From: Saprospiraceae bacterium
Lineage (GTDB): Bacteria; Bacteroidota; Bacteroidia; Chitinophagales; Saprospiraceae
Direction of reading: 5' to 3'
Assembly: GCA_016710265.1 (NCBI GenBank)
Contig: JADJJL010000007.1
Span: 310,001 to 374,000, forward strand
DNA: 64,000 bases
Shown here: positions 8,972 through 17,091 of the stretch, piece by piece
How the letters are laid out: every line of letters starts with the position of its first letter
Numbering within the stretch: position 1 is the first letter of the stretch
The notes under the pieces: generated by a model
The model's database searches: none
What the model was told of the DNA's origin: nothing
The model's input: the letters and a program-made list of their open reading frames with translations, nothing else
Translations under genes and position numbers: made by a program

Positions 8972-10066
8972 TCAGAAATTTGGACAATAAATTCCCCTTT
9001 TCTCTGGTCCACAAATATTATAGATAAATGACAATTCAAAACTATTGTTGGCGGCACTGGCTTGTCTCAAACCAGATACGTTGATGTCGTAGCTAATTCC
9101 AATTCCAAATTTGTTATAATCAAATCTGGTAGATAAAATCAACGCATCCATCAATAAGCCATTTTTATAAGTTCCACCTACTTGACCAACAGGCGGTGTT
9201 TCAGTTCTTTCAGAATTGGCCAATCTAGCCCATAATCCCAATTGAAAGGACTGCTCATCGTACTTTGATTTGCCCATATTAAATCTAAAACTAGTTCCAC
9301 CATTCAGTTGCCAATGTGGTCCTTGGAAAAAACTTACAATTCCTGGAACAAGGCTGGTCTGGCGATTCATGGCAAATACACCACCACCATGTACTGTTAA
9401 TTTTGGATACAATGGAGCTGGAGTATAATTATTGACTGGTAAATCAAGAATGTTATTTTGCAATGGCTCATTAAGATGGCTGTATGCCAAGCCAAAATAA
9501 TAATTGTTTTTCTTATCAAGTACGGAAAACCAAAGTAAGCCTACTGTTAGATCCGCGAATAGAAATCCTGGATCTAATAAAGAAGGATCAGGAGGTAAAC
9601 TTGGATCAGGTCCATTAGGAGTAATCTGATTTCCCCATATGGCATTGTGAAATTTAACAGATCTGGAGTTTAGACTTGCATCTGCCCCAAAAACAAGATA
9701 GTGTGCTGATGTTCTCGTGCCAGCCATTCTCTTACTATATGATCCGGACATTTTGAATTGTATGGTTGAAAAATCTAAGGCACCAGCCTTATCACCCCAA
9801 AATGTACCACCAAATCCAAAATAATCGTATCGACCTACCGGGATTTTTTGATCAAAAGACATATTAAAAGTATTAAAAGCATTTGCTTTTAATACAGGAG
9901 CCCACTGATTGCGGTAATTGGCTACAAATCTCATTTTGCAGTTCATCACCCCTGTTAATGCTGGATTCAAATTTAAGGGAGACATATAAAACTGGGAGAA
10001 ATGAATGTCCTGAGAGAACGCACCAATAGGAATAAGGAACAATAACAATCTCAAAAATTTACGCAT
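8972..10066 (-). CDS. PorP/SprF family T9SS membrane protein
   Basis: A 364-residue outer membrane protein. The ATG at 10066 gives a clean signal peptide (MRKFLRLLLFLIPIGAFSQ). A longer frame from 10132 would put 22 polar residues in front of it. The mature protein begins with the family signature DIHFSQFYMSPLNLNPALTG and then shows alternating beta-barrel strands with many Gly and aromatic residues, ending in a cysteine-containing tail (YNICGPEKRGIYCPNF). PorP/SprF proteins are 14-strand barrels that help secrete or anchor type B T9SS cargo. This copy is solitary, with its own terminator, unlike the second copy at 27545-28552, which heads an adhesin operon. Confidence 0.9.
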   Translation of the reverse strand: MRKFLRLLLFLIPIGAFSQDIHFSQFYMSPLNLNPALTGVMNCKMRFVANYRNQWAPVLKANAFNTFNMSFDQKIPVGRYDYFGFGGTFWGDKAGALDFSTIQFKMSGSYSKRMAGTRTSAHYLVFGADASLNSRSVKFHNAIWGNQITPNGPDPSLPPDPSLLDPGFLFADLTVGLLWFSVLDKKNNYYFGLAYSHLNEPLQNNILDLPVNNYTPAPLYPKLTVHGGGVFAMNRQTSLVPGIVSFFQGPHWQLNGGTSFRFNMGKSKYDEQSFQLGLWARLANSERTETPPVGQVGGTYKNGLLMDALILSTRFDYNKFGIGISYDINVSGLRQASAANNSFELSFIYNICGPEKRGIYCPNF

Positions 10067-10169
10067 AACTACTGTTTTACCAAAGTATAAATGTACGGGC
10101 TTTTTGCTGAATCGTTTGTTGCTTTTTTGCATTTTATAATATATTTTAATTTAACTAATATGTAATATT

Positions 10170-11249
10170 TTAATTTTTAATCATTAATGCTCCAAATTTA
10201 GATTTTAATTCATCATCATAATGGTCTGCTGCCTCCAGCAAATTTTTTAAGTTTAGGTTCAAAATTTCTTCATCAATAAATTGATCAAACATTACCAGGG
10301 ATAAGAAAATCTCATTTTCCTTCACCCCTAAACATAGACCCCTTATCAAGTTATTTTGCTGCAAGAGGTAAGAATAAATTTTTCCAATGTTTTCTTTGGG
10401 CAAACTAGCCAAAAAGGAATCTGCTTCAATCATACCAGATTCTTCATGATAACTCAGAATTATATTTGCAGTTCCATGGGCAAATTCCCAATTAAAAGGC
10501 CCTCTTCTTGTTAATCTTATATCATAACCCAACTTCTCTAAAGCATTTTCTAGGGTTTTACGAAGTCCTTTGGGCTCATAGGTTTTAATATCACTCAGCA
10601 TTGAAATGCTAGCTCCACAATGTGGGCAGTACTTTTTTTCTGGATTTGGTTCGAACACCATATTATTGCATGAAGAACAACGAACAGCTGATTTGCCGAA
10701 ACCTTTTTTGAAATCTTCTAGGTTCTCGATGAGGTATTTACTTGGAAGTGAAAATCCTATGTTCTGACCATTTTTAATGATAAATGTATTAACACCTACT
10801 ACTCTGCCATTATGGTCTATGAGAGGCCCTCCGCTATTACCTGGGTTTAGAGCTGCGTCATGCTGAATATACCTTATTTCACCTTGCATATGGTTGGTGT
10901 TGCTAATGATTCCTTGGGTTGCAGTATATTTTAATCCAAAAGGATGTCCTGCTGCCAAGACAATATCTCCTTCCCTCACTTTTTCCGAATCACCTAATCT
11001 TACAATGGTCAAGGAAGTCTCTTGAGGAATTTTAATAAATGCTAGATCAAATCTTGTATCTATAAAAACAACAGGACAAACCATTCGCTTCAATCCTTTT
11101 GCTTCAATCACCACTTCTTTGTTGTTTCTAACCACGTGTTCATTGGTGACGATTAAATCTTCATCCGCCAGATAAAATCCAGTCCCAACGGAAAAAGGGG
11201 TCGCGATTTGAATGACTGCACCTTTATAACGCTCGATAATTTCTCTCAT
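10170..11249 (-). CDS. trypsin-like S1C protease with zinc ribbon and YbjN-like domain
   Basis: A 359-residue protein without signal peptide or membrane span, so probably cytosolic. Residues 1-180 form a DegP/HtrA-like protease domain with triad H38 (TNEHVV), D68 (DLAFIK) and S139 (GNSGGPL). A zinc ribbon follows (C191/C194 and C208/C211). The last ~130 residues resemble the YbjN/CesT-like alpha-beta fold. There is no PDZ domain, unlike DegP. It overlaps the preceding YbjN-like gene by four bases (ATGA), so the two are co-translated. I infer a regulatory or quality-control protease acting with its neighbours; substrates are unknown. The domain order protease-zinc ribbon-YbjN is unusual. Confidence 0.85.
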   Translation of the reverse strand: MREIIERYKGAVIQIATPFSVGTGFYLADEDLIVTNEHVVRNNKEVVIEAKGLKRMVCPVVFIDTRFDLAFIKIPQETSLTIVRLGDSEKVREGDIVLAAGHPFGLKYTATQGIISNTNHMQGEIRYIQHDAALNPGNSGGPLIDHNGRVVGVNTFIIKNGQNIGFSLPSKYLIENLEDFKKGFGKSAVRCSSCNNMVFEPNPEKKYCPHCGASISMLSDIKTYEPKGLRKTLENALEKLGYDIRLTRRGPFNWEFAHGTANIILSYHEESGMIEADSFLASLPKENIGKIYSYLLQQNNLIRGLCLGVKENEIFLSLVMFDQFIDEEILNLNLKNLLEAADHYDDELKSKFGALMIKN

Positions 11250-12568
11250 CTTCCATTGAGGTTTAGATTATTCATCATTGTCAAATAACTAATACAAAAA
11301 TCCAACCTTGATTGACAAGATATTGTCACATCGGTATTTAAATCTGGGAATTTAACCAGATGTTTGTCAATAATTTTACGAATACCGGATTTTAATTTTG
11401 ATTCGGATTTTTTAAAGGATTCGTCATCCATCAGCTCAGGTGTCTGCAATCCTAAAGCAGAAAAATACTCTGAATCATTGCATAGAAAATAATAATGAGC
11501 CAATTCATTTGCTGGTTCAGGTAAAGAAAAATTATATACCAAATAACCGACGATATAATGACAAATAGCCAAACTAACTTCAGTGTGACCTTGACTTTTA
11601 TACCATTCCAACGGATTCATTTCTGTAACAATAAATTCACTGATGATTCCATAAGGTACGGCAGATTTTAAACCAAAAGTATGATGAACATAATATAATT
11701 CCCTTTCCAATTTAGTTTGGTCAATTTCGGATAATTCTAAAATTGACTCTTTTAACATTTCTGTTTTATCCAAAATATCTTCACCATTTTGGATAAAATA
11801 ATTTTTATGGGCATTTTCAATAATTTCCATGGATTTTCCTTCTGGACTAATTAAATAATCTATTTTGTACAATGTACTCAAATAGATATAGGTCCAAGCA
11901 CCTGTGTATTTTTTGGTATCGAGCTTACCCACTGCTCCTGGATCCAATGCTTTCTGAAGAATCAATTGAAAATATTGATATTTTGTTTTTTTAATGGTCT
12001 CAGAATATTCTGTAACATTCGTATTATCCACAGCTTTTAGATGATCAAATTCTGAAAGTAATAGATCATCTTGTTTATCGGCTCTTAATGCTATTTCTCT
12101 AAGTCCATAAAATAACCTATAGGGTGAAGATTCTTTTGTAAAACCATCAAATTTAATGATTAGATAATTATTTTCATCAATGGCAAAACGGCTGTGTTGT
12201 AATTCAAGACTGCTTTCCAATAATTGACGCATCAATCCAATGCTATAGGTATCTCCTATTGTAATTTGAGCCAGGGCACAAAAATTTTGTGAATCCATCC
12301 AACCTGTAACAAGTCCAGATCCCTGTTCAAGCTCAAATTCAATTTTATCTGAATTTCGAGTAGTTCTTACATTGTCAATATTTGGTATCAACAAATACTT
12401 CAATAATTTTTCAAAAGAATCTAAATAGCGTTGGTTCTCAAAATCAACCATAGCTTGATCCCACAATTGTACTTGTTCGGAAGTTTTTACTTCATCGGAA
12501 GCACGACCAAATCTAATCCATTGATGCTCAGATTTTTTTGTTTTAAAAAGTCTATCTAAAATCCCCAT
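11246..12568 (-). CDS. YbjN-like domain protein of unknown function
   Basis: A 440-residue soluble protein without signal peptide or membrane span. Residues about 50-190 look YbjN/CesT-like: an edge strand (KIEFELEQGSGLVTGWM), a helix after SIGLMRQLLESS, the strand pattern RFAIDENNYLIIKFDG and a closing helix ALRADKQDDLLLSEF. The C-terminal 240 residues are mostly helical and I do not recognise them. It overlaps the zinc-ribbon protease gene by four bases and follows the membrane coiled-coil gene by 109 bases. YbjN-type folds often bind partner proteins as chaperones, so it may link the protease to the membrane protein. That is inference; profile support for the domain was not available. Confidence 0.6.
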   Translation of the reverse strand: MGILDRLFKTKKSEHQWIRFGRASDEVKTSEQVQLWDQAMVDFENQRYLDSFEKLLKYLLIPNIDNVRTTRNSDKIEFELEQGSGLVTGWMDSQNFCALAQITIGDTYSIGLMRQLLESSLELQHSRFAIDENNYLIIKFDGFTKESSPYRLFYGLREIALRADKQDDLLLSEFDHLKAVDNTNVTEYSETIKKTKYQYFQLILQKALDPGAVGKLDTKKYTGAWTYIYLSTLYKIDYLISPEGKSMEIIENAHKNYFIQNGEDILDKTEMLKESILELSEIDQTKLERELYYVHHTFGLKSAVPYGIISEFIVTEMNPLEWYKSQGHTEVSLAICHYIVGYLVYNFSLPEPANELAHYYFLCNDSEYFSALGLQTPELMDDESFKKSESKLKSGIRKIIDKHLVKFPDLNTDVTISCQSRLDFCISYLTMMNNLNLNGR

Positions 12569-12575
12569 AATTGTG

Positions 12576-12583
12576 CAAATGTA
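12576..12583 (-). promoter_or_regulatory. putative -7 promoter element before the YbjN-like gene
   Basis: The minus strand reads TACATTTG, a match to TAnnTTTG, seven bases before the ATG at 12568, so a transcript from it would be nearly leaderless. No convincing -33 element is seen. It could give the protease pair its own promoter inside the four-gene group. Confidence 0.3.
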
Positions 12584-12677
12584 ACCAAACTGCGGAGAAG
12601 AAAGCCTAACTACGCTATGATGATGAGATTGGAGAGGTTAATTATTGAAATATCAAATGCCAATATCGAGGTGAATA

Positions 12678-13685
12678 TTATTTCTCCTTAAAAAAATCAT
12701 CATAGGGGTTTGAGGTGCCTTGTTCTGCTTCCAAAGGAATTGCTTCTTTTAATATCAAAGGTTTATCATTCGCTACAATGGCATCCTTTTCCTTACCTAA
12801 AATTAATGATACACCCTGTGTTTCCCATTTTTCTAACATTTTTAAGCCGGCTTCTTCAAAAACCCCATTTTGAAGATCTACGGAAGCCATAAAGTTTTCA
12901 GAAAGTTCCATAAATTGTTCCATCTCGCCAACTTTCATACTCACATCATCCGCCATAACTTCAAGAGCTTCATCAAATAATGCTCTTTGGTCTTTATCTC
13001 CAGATATCACACTCATTGCAGATTTCATTGCTGAATAACTTGCATGGATGGCGGCTCTTTCTTGTTCTTTTAATTGTACTTGATCTGAAATATCTTCTGC
13101 CATAATTTTGGATGCATCATACATCCGATTCAATACCCTGTACAAAATATCCATTTTGCGGTAAAGGTCATCTAGCTTGATATTTGATTCTTTTAGTCTT
13201 CCTGCTTGTCGGGTTTTAAGAATCATCACTGACTCCTGGCTTGTTTTTTGGGCATCTGCAGCTTGTGATAAACTTGAATTAATTTGCTTTGCATTATTAT
13301 ACATCTGTTCTTTAAGAAGATGCATTTGAGATCGGAGCCTTGCAATTTGTTTATTCATTTTGCCTAAGTTATCTCTTAGGTCATCGACATATGATTTTAA
13401 AATGCTTATCGGATCCAATTTAACAAAAATGCCTGTGATACTTCGCATGACTGATTTATACATATACCAAACAAGGTTCCTTGCTTTATCATCCAATACT
13501 ATATAAAGAATAGCACCTAGAGCTATTAACATACCTGCCAAATAAAGTGTATTGGCAGCAAGTCCGATTAAAACAGGTAAGAAGTTGAATAACACAAAAA
13601 CTAAACCAATCATTAACCCGGCCAATACCAATCCCCCTGTTATTCCTTCAGGTCTATTCCAAAATATTTTACTACCTGGTTTCAT
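12678..13685 (-). CDS. membrane-anchored coiled-coil protein (PspA-like organisation)
   Basis: A 335-residue protein with two adjacent membrane spans near the N-terminus (about 17-38 and 42-63), a short basic segment (about 68-85) and a long helical region from about 90 to 290 rich in heptad-like repeats (K/Q/L/M). The acidic tail ends NPYDDFFKEK. I see no enzyme motif. The helical part resembles PspA/ESCRT-III-type coiled coils, but this protein is tethered to the membrane. It starts 24 bases after the soluble coiled-coil gene on its right, so the two are probably one transcript, and is followed by the YbjN-like and protease genes. A role in membrane integrity or stress sensing is inferred from this context only. 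Confidence 0.65.
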   Translation of the reverse strand: MKPGSKIFWNRPEGITGGLVLAGLMIGLVFVLFNFLPVLIGLAANTLYLAGMLIALGAILYIVLDDKARNLVWYMYKSVMRSITGIFVKLDPISILKSYVDDLRDNLGKMNKQIARLRSQMHLLKEQMYNNAKQINSSLSQAADAQKTSQESVMILKTRQAGRLKESNIKLDDLYRKMDILYRVLNRMYDASKIMAEDISDQVQLKEQERAAIHASYSAMKSAMSVISGDKDQRALFDEALEVMADDVSMKVGEMEQFMELSENFMASVDLQNGVFEEAGLKMLEKWETQGVSLILGKEKDAIVANDKPLILKEAIPLEAEQGTSNPYDDFFKEK

Positions 13686-13709
13686 GCATTAGATTATTTA
13701 AAAATCAAA

Positions 13710-14360
13710 CTATGATAAATATTTTTGCATTTTCTGAACATCTTCTTCAATTTGTGCTACAATTAACTGATAAGCTTCTTCAAAGTCTAATTTATTGGAT
13801 TCATATTTCAACTTTACAGAATCAGTAGTTTCTTTCATTTTATTGACCTTGGATTCTTTATCCGTTAGAGATTCAGTTAATCGTTTAATTTCTGTTTGAA
13901 TAGATCGAATCTCTGATTCAAGAGCATCTATCTCAATCTTTCTGCCATTTATTTGTTGATCTAAAAATTTTTGTGCGGATTGGCTAAAAGATGTTTTTTC
14001 AGTTTCCAAAATTGAAATATACTTCTGGGCTGAATCAATTAATACTTTTGATTGAACATTCATCGCCTGAGCTGTTGCAAAAGCTGTCTTATAAACAACA
14101 CCCTCCTCCATTTGGTGCATTTCGGATACTGACTTGACGGCTCTTTTAAATTCAATATAATCAAAACCAGGCATATTGTTCTTTTCCAGAACATTTGTTA
14201 AAATCTCATAAAATTTTTGTTTGCCTTCTTTGGAAACGGATGTCTGCTCAGAGCTAGTTTCAGGTCTATTATTATCTAATTTTTGTGTGGGGACAGATTC
14301 TTTTGTTGATTCTTCCTCAGGCACAATAAAAACGGATTTAATTTTTTTGAGAATCGTCAT
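13710..14360 (-). CDS. soluble coiled-coil protein of unknown function
   Basis: A 216-residue protein read from ATG at 14360 (MTILKKIKSVFIVPEEE). An upstream in-frame start at 14438 adds 26 residues with no recognisable feature. Residues about 10-50 are acidic, polar and probably disordered. Residues 55-110 form a helical domain (KFYEILTNVLEKNNMPGFDYIEF). From about 120 to the end is a nearly continuous coiled coil (EIDALESEIRSIQTEIKRL and following). There is no signal peptide or membrane span. It is the first gene of the group with the membrane coiled-coil protein, YbjN-like protein and protease. Its shape is like PspA-family proteins, but I cannot confirm homology by eye. Confidence 0.6.
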   Translation of the reverse strand: MTILKKIKSVFIVPEEESTKESVPTQKLDNNRPETSSEQTSVSKEGKQKFYEILTNVLEKNNMPGFDYIEFKRAVKSVSEMHQMEEGVVYKTAFATAQAMNVQSKVLIDSAQKYISILETEKTSFSQSAQKFLDQQINGRKIEIDALESEIRSIQTEIKRLTESLTDKESKVNKMKETTDSVKLKYESNKLDFEEAYQLIVAQIEEDVQKMQKYLS

Positions 14361-14511
14361 ATCTAAGATCTGTTCATTAATACTACCTAAATGAAGGAGT
14401 GAAGTTATGGCAAATTCATGACAGTGATTTAAAAACAATCTAAAGCGAATAAGCTACTCAAATAAATTAAGCCATAAATACAATTACTACATTGATAATC
14501 TGTTCGTTAAA

Positions 14512-16194
14512 CTATCGTCCTCCACCCATACCGCTCCCAGCACCATCGCCATCTCCTTGTTTTAAATCATCATTAAGACTATTTTTCCGCTTCTTTTTCT
14601 GAGGTGCTCCAAACTCCATTTTACCGAACCGATATTCTACACCTGCCCTTATACCCCAACCTTCCACTTTATTGTCTGAAACAAAACTAAATTCTGGGGA
14701 TTCAAATCTCGAGTTAATTTGCATCCAACGGTGAAATGGATTGTCTAATCCAAAACTAATAGCTCCTTTTTTCTTCCACAATTCTTTCCTCGCTCCGATG
14801 TTATAAACAAACCAAGTGGCTTGTCTTCCTTGAGTGGTCAATTTTGGGGCTTGATAAAAACCAAATAATGTTATACTCCAAGTAGGAGTTATATTAAAGT
14901 TTGCAAAGCCGTTCATATTAAAATTAATTGCATCATTTTTAACACCTGTAAATCTCTCACTTTCGATTTTTTGGTAGAATAAATTCATAGTTGAATTAAT
15001 GATGATTTTGCCTAGTTTCATAATCCCACCGTTGACGCTTAGCCCGGTTACGTAACCAGTAGCTAAATTATTATAAGTTGCATTTGTAATACCTAAAGTA
15101 TCCACAAAGCGGTAATTATCAATTTGATCATTGGTAGTTTTATGGTATAAGTTCACATTCAAAGAATTATAGTTTTTCGAATATCCACCACTAATCTCGA
15201 AAGATTCCGTTAGTTCTGGTAATAACTCAGGATTACCATACGAGATATTGGTCGGGTCGTTAAAATTCACATATGGATTCAAGAAAAACATTCCTGGTCG
15301 CTGAATCCTCCTGGTATATGAACCTTTGATACTTGTAGCAGAACTTATCTTATATGAAATTAAAACATTGGGAACAAACGTGCCATAATCATTTTTAAAA
15401 TCATTCCCATCTTCAACCAAACCATTGATAAAAGTGTGTTCGTATCTAACACCAGTTCTTCCAGACAAATTTTTAAAAATTGGAAAAGTTAGTTGTGCAT
15501 AACCAGCTCCTACATTTTGAATATATTCAAAGAAATTATCTCTCCTTAGATCTCTTTGAAATTCATTACTTTCTAAATTTAAAGTATCATAAAATATATC
15601 ACTGGTTACATTTCGAAGAATTGATTTAGCACCTATTTCGAAATTAAAATCCTTTTTGATAGGATGAAGGTAATCAGCTGCAAAAATTAATTCTTTATTG
15701 ACACTTAGATTAGGGCCATTCTCCCGAAAGTTTAAAATATTATTTATATCAAATTGATCCGCTAAATATCTTGAGACTCTATTGTTTAAACTATACTGAG
15801 CTGAGGCAGAAAATTCTTTATCTGACTCTTTGGAAAAGGTATGTTTATAATCCAATGTCAAATCTGCGCCAAGGTTTCTATTGAGATTGTCACTTTCTCT
15901 TCTAAAACTAAATGGTAATTCAGAACCAATGAATCCAGACTTTGTGGTCATATCCATAGAATTTGAGAAAAGCCCAACAGGAATCCTTACTGAAAAACTA
16001 AGATTGTCCTTTTCTGTTACGTCATAATCTATGGCACCTTGGGCAAACATCCCTCCACCAAGATTTGATGATCTCCCAGATTGATAAAGGTATAAAGTGT
16101 CCCCTAAAAATATATTCTCTCTTGTGTTTTCGGTCCGACCATTTCCTCTCCAAACGTGACCACCAAGATTTCCAGTAAATCCAATTTTTCCCAT
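14512..16194 (-). CDS. outer membrane beta-barrel (TonB-receptor type), C-terminal part of a frameshifted gene
   Basis: This 560-codon frame encodes the barrel domain whose N-terminal half lies at 16215-16991 in another frame. The sequence is alternating beta strands typical of the outer membrane protein beta-barrel family, with internal GSYTRRIQRPG and NPELLPELTESFEISGGY, followed by a basic, glycine-rich tail. The ATG at 16194 is an internal methionine, not a true start. Upstream codons in this frame read IQGVSGGFNASAG, which joins directly onto the plug domain of the other fragment. Such receptors take up unknown ligands across the outer membrane or act as T9SS-linked barrels. The pair should be treated as one gene of about 827 residues. 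Confidence 0.8.
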   Translation of the reverse strand: MGKIGFTGNLGGHVWRGNGRTENTRENIFLGDTLYLYQSGRSSNLGGGMFAQGAIDYDVTEKDNLSFSVRIPVGLFSNSMDMTTKSGFIGSELPFSFRRESDNLNRNLGADLTLDYKHTFSKESDKEFSASAQYSLNNRVSRYLADQFDINNILNFRENGPNLSVNKELIFAADYLHPIKKDFNFEIGAKSILRNVTSDIFYDTLNLESNEFQRDLRRDNFFEYIQNVGAGYAQLTFPIFKNLSGRTGVRYEHTFINGLVEDGNDFKNDYGTFVPNVLISYKISSATSIKGSYTRRIQRPGMFFLNPYVNFNDPTNISYGNPELLPELTESFEISGGYSKNYNSLNVNLYHKTTNDQIDNYRFVDTLGITNATYNNLATGYVTGLSVNGGIMKLGKIIINSTMNLFYQKIESERFTGVKNDAINFNMNGFANFNITPTWSITLFGFYQAPKLTTQGRQATWFVYNIGARKELWKKKGAISFGLDNPFHRWMQINSRFESPEFSFVSDNKVEGWGIRAGVEYRFGKMEFGAPQKKKRKNSLNDDLKQGDGDGAGSGMGGGR

Positions 16195-16214
16195 CCTTAT
16201 AGAAACATTGCTTC

Positions 16215-16991
16215 CTAAAAAATTACTCCGAGTACCCGCACTAGCATTAAAGCCACCACTAACTCCTTGTATTTTTTTGATTTTGTAACGATGTTTATAA
16301 TACCAGCAGTTCCTTCTGCATCATATTTTGCACCTGGTTGGGTGATCACCTCGACTTTTTGTATCACATCAGCAGGAATCATTTTAAGTGCATCTTTCAC
16401 AGAAGATGCCATGATGGATGAAGGTTTTCCATTTATAAAAACCGTGACATTGGAACTACCTTGGAGGGAAACATTGCCATCCATATCAACGGTCAACAAT
16501 GGTGTTCGTCTCAAAACATCCGCTGCATTTCCACCTCGAGTTGTTACATCCCTTTCAGCATTATATACAATCCTATCTATCTTATTTTCAACCAATTCTT
16601 TTTGTCCTGTCACAGTTACTTCATCGAGAATTTTGGTTTCTGGAGAAAGTAAAATTTTACCTAGATTGTGCTCAGTAAAGTCTTTGTTAATTTTATAAAC
16701 GCCAATTATTTTGGATTGGTAACCAATAAAAGAGATGGCAATTTCGTATTTCGCATTTTTTAATTCTTTAAATCTAAATGTTCCCTTTGAATCTGAAAAA
16801 ACACCATCCATTTCTTTGTGTTCCAGGGCTTCACGTAAAACTACATTCGCAAATTCCAAAGGTTGATTGGTCAATGAATCAAAAACTACTCCTGAGATCT
16901 TGCCTATTCCAACAACTGGCTTGGTTGGCACTCCAGTAAATTGACCAAAACCTATAACAGGTATCAAAAAACAATAAATAATGTATTTCAT
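16215..16991 (-). CDS. TonB-dependent receptor-type protein, N-terminal part (carboxypeptidase-regulatory and plug domains), frameshifted
   Basis: A 258-codon frame starting at ATG 16991 with signal peptide MKYIIYCFLIPVIGFGQ. Residues about 28-115 are a carboxypeptidase regulatory-like domain (ISGVVFDSLTNQPLEFANV), and 120-240 are a TonB plug with the family phrase GTAGIINIVTK. After that the frame drifts into KELVVALMLVRVLGVIF and stops at 16215. The expected continuation is in the next frame. It is restored by one more A in the 7-A run of the coding strand (T7 at 16272-16278). The break is therefore a single-base deletion in a homopolymer: either a sequencing error, a phase-variable tract or a true recent mutation. 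The start and domain order are otherwise normal. Confidence 0.8.
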   Translation of the reverse strand: MKYIIYCFLIPVIGFGQFTGVPTKPVVGIGKISGVVFDSLTNQPLEFANVVLREALEHKEMDGVFSDSKGTFRFKELKNAKYEIAISFIGYQSKIIGVYKINKDFTEHNLGKILLSPETKILDEVTVTGQKELVENKIDRIVYNAERDVTTRGGNAADVLRRTPLLTVDMDGNVSLQGSSNVTVFINGKPSSIMASSVKDALKMIPADVIQKVEVITQPGAKYDAEGTAGIINIVTKSKKYKELVVALMLVRVLGVIF

Positions 16992-17091
16992 TTAAATCAA
17001 ATTAAATTAGGGCGCAAGAATATGATGTATAAATTGCAAAATTATAAAAGTTCGACCAATTATGCCTGGTCTGAGACCAAATGGTTATAAT

